A stretch of DNA of 7,482 bases from Bacillota bacterium. GTDB taxonomy: Bacteria > Bacillota > Bacilli > Bacillales > Cytobacillaceae. Below, piece after piece: positions 4,912 to 7,482 of this stretch; the stretch's first letter is position 1, and each line of letters opens with the position of its first letter. A program made the translations under genes and the position numbers. The stretch spans positions 1 through 7,482 of the forward strand of contig JAEWDX010000291.1 in assembly GCA_023389895.1 (NCBI GenBank). The letters are read 5' to 3'. The notes beneath the pieces were generated by a model. It was not told the origin of the DNA. It did not search any database and saw nothing but the letters and a program-made list of their open reading frames with translations.

Positions 4912-5889
4912 ATGACGAAAAAAATCTTAGTTTTAGGTGAAAATCGTGACGGATTATTGCGCAATGTTTCCTTTGAGTCAATTGCAGCGGCAAAGACAGC
5001 TTCAGCTGGTGGAGAGGTTGTTGGCGTTTTAATCGGTGATTCAGTACAATCCTTAGGTGTTCAATTGATCCAATACGGTGCAGATCGTGTTGTTACGGTG
5101 GAAGATGAGAAATTAAAGCAATATACAACTGATGGGTATTCACAAGCTCTAATGGCAGTAATTCAAGCTGAAAATCCTGATGGGCTTATATTCGGACATA
5201 CTGCTCTAGGAAAGGATCTTGCTCCTAAAGTTGCAGCGAAATTAGATTCTGGGTTAATTTCAGATGTAACAGGTCTTGAAGAAGCTGGTGGTAATCTTGT
5301 GTTTACGAGACCTATTTATTCTGGTAAAGCATTTGAGAAGAAAATTGTTACTGACGGATTAATCATAGCAACCATTCGTCCGAATAATATCAGCCCATTA
5401 GAAAAAGATGAGTCAAAAACGGGAGATGTTACTTCATTAACTGCAGATATTAAGGATCTTCGTACAATTATTAAAGAGGTTGTTCGGAAAGCGAGTGAAG
5501 GTGTCGATCTTTCTGAGGCGAAGGTTGTTATAGCTGGTGGTCGTGGTGTAAAAAGCGTAGAAGGCTTTGAATCACTAAAAGAGCTTGCAAAGGTTTTAAA
5601 CGGTGCAGTCGGAGCTTCACGTGGCGCGTGTGATGCCGATTATTGTGATTATTCATTACAAATTGGTCAAACAGGTAAAGTAGTAACACCAGACCTTTAT
5701 ATTGCATGCGGTATTTCTGGTGCGATTCAGCATCTTGCAGGGATGTCGAATTCAAAAGTAATCGTCGCAATCAATAAAGATCCAGAGGCAAATATATTTA
5801 ATGTGGCTGACTATGGAATTGTTGGGGATCTATTCGAGGTTGTCCCATTGCTAACTGAAGAATTCAAAAAATTATTAGTTAATGCATAA
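4912..5889 (+). CDS. etfA: Electron transfer flavoprotein alpha subunit
   Basis: EtfA carries most of the FAD site of the ETF heterodimer. The 325-aa product has an N-terminal Rossmann-like domain (about 1-190), with GLIFGHTALGKDLAPKVAAK at 91-110. The C-terminal FAD domain shows VVIAGGRGVK (205-214), GASRGACD (234-241), QIGQTGKVV (250-258), GISGAIQHLAGM (267-278) and INKDPEANIF (287-296), the family signature, then a conserved DYGIVGDL. The ATG at 4912 has GGGAGGT (4896-4902) 9 nt upstream. It is the last gene of the fad unit: TAA is followed within 11 bases by a strong terminator. The match to B. subtilis EtfA is close throughout, with no sign of truncation. Confidence 0.96.
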   Translation: MTKKILVLGENRDGLLRNVSFESIAAAKTASAGGEVVGVLIGDSVQSLGVQLIQYGADRVVTVEDEKLKQYTTDGYSQALMAVIQAENPDGLIFGHTALGKDLAPKVAAKLDSGLISDVTGLEEAGGNLVFTRPIYSGKAFEKKIVTDGLIIATIRPNNISPLEKDESKTGDVTSLTADIKDLRTIIKEVVRKASEGVDLSEAKVVIAGGRGVKSVEGFESLKELAKVLNGAVGASRGACDADYCDYSLQIGQTGKVVTPDLYIACGISGAIQHLAGMSNSKVIVAINKDPEANIFNVADYGIVGDLFEVVPLLTEEFKKLLVNA

Positions 5890-5899
5890 TAATGCTTAT

Positions 5900-5928
5900 G
5901 GCAGCTTGAAAAAGCTGCCTGTTTTTTT
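5900..5928 (+). terminator. Strong intrinsic terminator of the fad operon
   Basis: A perfect 8-bp stem pairs GGCAGCTT (5900-5907) with AAGCTGCC (5912-5919) around a GAAA loop. TGTTTTTTT follows. It starts 10 bases after the etfA stop codon and should end the fadR-fadB-etfB-etfA transcript. Confidence 0.93.
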
Positions 5929-5964
5929 ATGAAGGAAAATATAAGTTTTTTTGAAGTTAGAGAA

Positions 5965-6114
5965 CTGTCCAGTTCCAGCGCCTAGCGCCTAGTGAACTTC
6001 CCTCCCTCTCCCTACGATAAGTCAACATCGACTCGTTCACACTCGTCGTGTTTCCTTTATCTCAGTCGAGGTCAGTCCAGCCCATACGCCGCTGATCAAG
6101 GCGCTTCCACTTTT
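5965..6114. repeat. Structured intergenic repeat, copy 2 (etfA-trxA gap)
   Basis: The outer stem is AGCGCC (5977-5982) with GGCGCT (6100-6105). AGCG (5984-5987) can pair with CGCT (6090-6093), and GATAAG (6016-6021) with TTTATC (6056-6061). The left end carries a tandem GCGCCTA duplication (5978-5991). ACTCGT occurs twice (6031-6036 and 6041-6046). The termini align with copy 1 while the middle differs greatly. The element lies between the operon terminator and the trxA promoter, so it may be transcribed little or not at all. I see no coding potential in it. Confidence 0.7.
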
Positions 6115-6167
6115 CTTATGAATAGTGAATAATATAATGGGGAAAATTACGAATGAAACAAATTAAT

Positions 6168-6206
6168 AGCAACTATACATAATCGGTGGTATACTGTCGT
6201 TATAAT
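6168..6206 (+). promoter_or_regulatory. trxA promoter region with Spx-type AGCA element
   Basis: TATAAT at 6201-6206 predicts a start near 6213, but no good -35 box lies 17 bp upstream. AGCA at 6168-6171 would then fall at -45 to -42, where B. subtilis trxA and trxB carry the AGCA motif needed for Spx activation under disulfide stress. A second possibility is the extended -10 TGGTATACT (6187-6195), with start near 6202. Either or both could be used. Confidence 0.6.
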
Positions 6207-6235
6207 TCAAGTTAAAGTTTAGGAGGCATTATATT

Positions 6236-6550
6236 ATGGCAATAACACATGCTACAGATCAAACATTTACTGCTGAAACTGGTTCAGGAGTTGTTCTAGT
6301 AGATTTTTGGGCTACATGGTGTGGTCCTTGTAAAATGATTGCTCCAGTATTAGAGGATTTAGATACTGAAATCGGTGATAAAGTCAAAATTGTAAAAATC
6401 GATGTTGACGAAAACCAAGAAACTGCTGGTAAATACGGTGTTATGAGCATTCCGACATTACTCGTTCTTAAAGATGGCGAGGTTGTAGATAAAACAGTTG
6501 GTTTCCAGCCGAAAGAAGCTCTTAAAGAATTAGTAACAAAACACGTATAA
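6236..6550 (+). CDS. trxA: Thioredoxin
   Basis: This small cytosolic protein reduces disulfides in ribonucleotide reductase, methionine sulfoxide reductase and oxidised proteins, and is recycled by thioredoxin reductase. The 104-aa product is a single complete thioredoxin fold. The redox motif WCGPC gives Cys29 and Cys32, buried Asp23 lies in VDFWATW, cis-Pro73 is in SIPTLLVLKDG, and the C-terminal helix KEALKELV is present. The length is the same as B. subtilis TrxA as I recall it. The ATG at 6236 has AGGAGG (6221-6226) 9 nt upstream. The gene is transcribed alone, from a probable Spx-responsive promoter to a strong terminator 16 bases after its stop. Nothing in it is unusual. Confidence 0.98.
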   Translation: MAITHATDQTFTAETGSGVVLVDFWATWCGPCKMIAPVLEDLDTEIGDKVKIVKIDVDENQETAGKYGVMSIPTLLVLKDGEVVDKTVGFQPKEALKELVTKHV

Positions 6551-6566
6551 TTTTTTTATAATTTTA

Positions 6567-6599
6567 AAATCCTCGGCTTTATTTAAGCCGAGGATTTTT
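6567..6599 (+). terminator. Strong intrinsic terminator of trxA
   Basis: A perfect 13-bp stem pairs AAATCCTCGGCTT (6567-6579) with AAGCCGAGGATTT (6585-6597) around a TATTT loop, and its distal end merges with a run of five T (6595-6599). It separates trxA from uvrC. Confidence 0.95.
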
Positions 6600-6656
6600 G
6601 TATGATCAATAGAAGAGCGTAGGTGGCTTGACGAAAGATGTGGAGGTGATTTATCA

Positions 6657-7482
6657 GTGAATGAAACGATTAAAAATAAGCTATTACTTTTGCCTGACCA
6701 GCCAGGATGCTACTTAATGAAGGATCGTCAAGGAACGATCATATATGTAGGAAAGGCAAAGATTTTAAAAAATCGTGTTAGATCCTATTTCACTGGCTCG
6801 CATGATGGAAAAACATTAAGGCTTGTCAATGAAATTGAGGATTTTGAATATATTGTCACATCTTCGAACATGGAGGCTTTAATTCTCGAACTGAATTTGA
6901 TTAAAAAGCATGATCCGAAATATAATGTCATGCTTAAAGATGATAAAAGTTATCCATTTATAAAAATTACCGCAGAGAGGCATCCGCGTCTTATTACAAC
7001 TAGAAAAGTTAAAAAAGATAAAGGGAAATATTTTGGACCGTATCCAAATGTCCAAGCCGCAAATGAAACGAAGAAACTACTTGATAGAATGTATCCATTA
7101 AGAAAATGTTCAAATTTACCGGTTCGTGCATGTCTTTATTATCATTTAGAACAATGTCTTGGACCTTGTATAAAAGAGGTAAGTGAAGAGGATTACAAAA
7201 AATATATCGAAGAAATTACCCAATTTCTCAATGGGGGCTATAAAGTAGTAAAAAAAGAATTGGTAGAAAAAATGACAACTGCAGCAGAAGAATTAAATTT
7301 CGAAAGAGCGAAAGAATACCGTGATAAAATTGCTCATATTGAAACAACAATGGAAAAACAGAAAATCACGACAACTGATTTTACAGATCGTGATGTATTT
7401 GGTTATGCATTTGATAAGGGGTGGATGTGTGTTCAAGTCTTTTTTATTAGACAAGGTAAATTAATTGAACGCGATGTATCTG
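6657..7482 (+). CDS. uvrC: UvrABC excinuclease subunit C (5' part, cut by window end)
   Basis: UvrC makes the 3' and 5' incisions of nucleotide excision repair after UvrA and UvrB locate the lesion. The window holds the first 275 residues; the C-terminal RNase H-like and helix-hairpin-helix domains lie beyond it. The N-terminal GIY-YIG nuclease is clear: GCY (17-19), YVG (30-32), catalytic Arg40, and the conserved glutamates in EALILELNLIKKHDPKYN (73-90). Cysteines 151, 159, 167 and 171 form the cluster reported to bind iron-sulfur in UvrC. A UVR motif, which contacts UvrB, spans about 200-235. The start is GTG 6657 with a near-perfect GGAGGTGAT (6642-6650) 6 nt upstream; the nearby ATG 6661 is out of frame. 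I see no convincing promoter or LexA box. TATGAT at 6601-6606 could be a -10 box but lacks a good -35. Confidence 0.96.
   Translation, partial: MNETIKNKLLLLPDQPGCYLMKDRQGTIIYVGKAKILKNRVRSYFTGSHDGKTLRLVNEIEDFEYIVTSSNMEALILELNLIKKHDPKYNVMLKDDKSYPFIKITAERHPRLITTRKVKKDKGKYFGPYPNVQAANETKKLLDRMYPLRKCSNLPVRACLYYHLEQCLGPCIKEVSEEDYKKYIEEITQFLNGGYKVVKKELVEKMTTAAEELNFERAKEYRDKIAHIETTMEKQKITTTDFTDRDVFGYAFDKGWMCVQVFFIRQGKLIERDVS

Noticed and set aside
6628..6656. TTGACG with a downstream hexamer as a uvrC promoter
   Set aside because: The -10 position would be TTATCA, a poor match, and transcription would start after the GTG codon.

Overview
This is a low-GC Firmicutes chromosome segment, very probably from the family Bacillaceae (Bacillus sensu lato). 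The gene order lcfA-fadR-fadB-etfB-etfA-trxA-uvrC is the one I know from Bacillus subtilis. The proteins align closely with my recollection of the B. subtilis versions, and the ribosome binding sites are strong AGGAGG-type sequences with frequent TTG and GTG starts. I cannot name the species.

Layout. Bases 1-127 are the 3' end of a class C group II intron: a canonical 34-nt domain V with a CGC triad, and domain VI with a bulged branch-point A. Bases 128-497 hold a short reading-frame tail of unknown origin, a strong terminator, and the lcfA control region with a near-consensus sigma-A promoter. Next comes lcfA (498-2201, TTG start), which carries a full-consensus catabolite-responsive element (cre) inside its coding sequence. 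Between lcfA and fadR lie a weak terminator-like hairpin, a second sigma-A promoter and a perfect 18-bp FadR operator. fadR, fadB, etfB and etfA follow on the + strand and end at a strong terminator. trxA has its own promoter and terminator. The window ends inside uvrC.

How the genes work together. LcfA activates long-chain fatty acids to acyl-CoA. FadB hydrates 2-enoyl-CoA in beta-oxidation. EtfB and EtfA form the flavoprotein that takes electrons from acyl-CoA dehydrogenase. FadR is the acyl-CoA-responsive repressor of the regulon. TrxA (disulfide reductase) and UvrC (nucleotide excision repair) are conserved neighbours with separate transcription.

I found no undescribed multi-gene system, and the gene content is ordinary. 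The parts worth a second look are non-coding. (a) Two copies of a long structured intergenic repeat occur, one inside the fad operon before etfB and one before trxA; their ends are similar and one helix shows a compensatory base-pair change. (b) Regulation looks rewired: the FadR box sits at an internal fadR promoter and none is visible at lcfA, whose promoter instead carries a different set of repeats and a CodY-like site. (c) There is a candidate cre inside lcfA, an Spx-type AGCA element before trxA, and the class C intron end.
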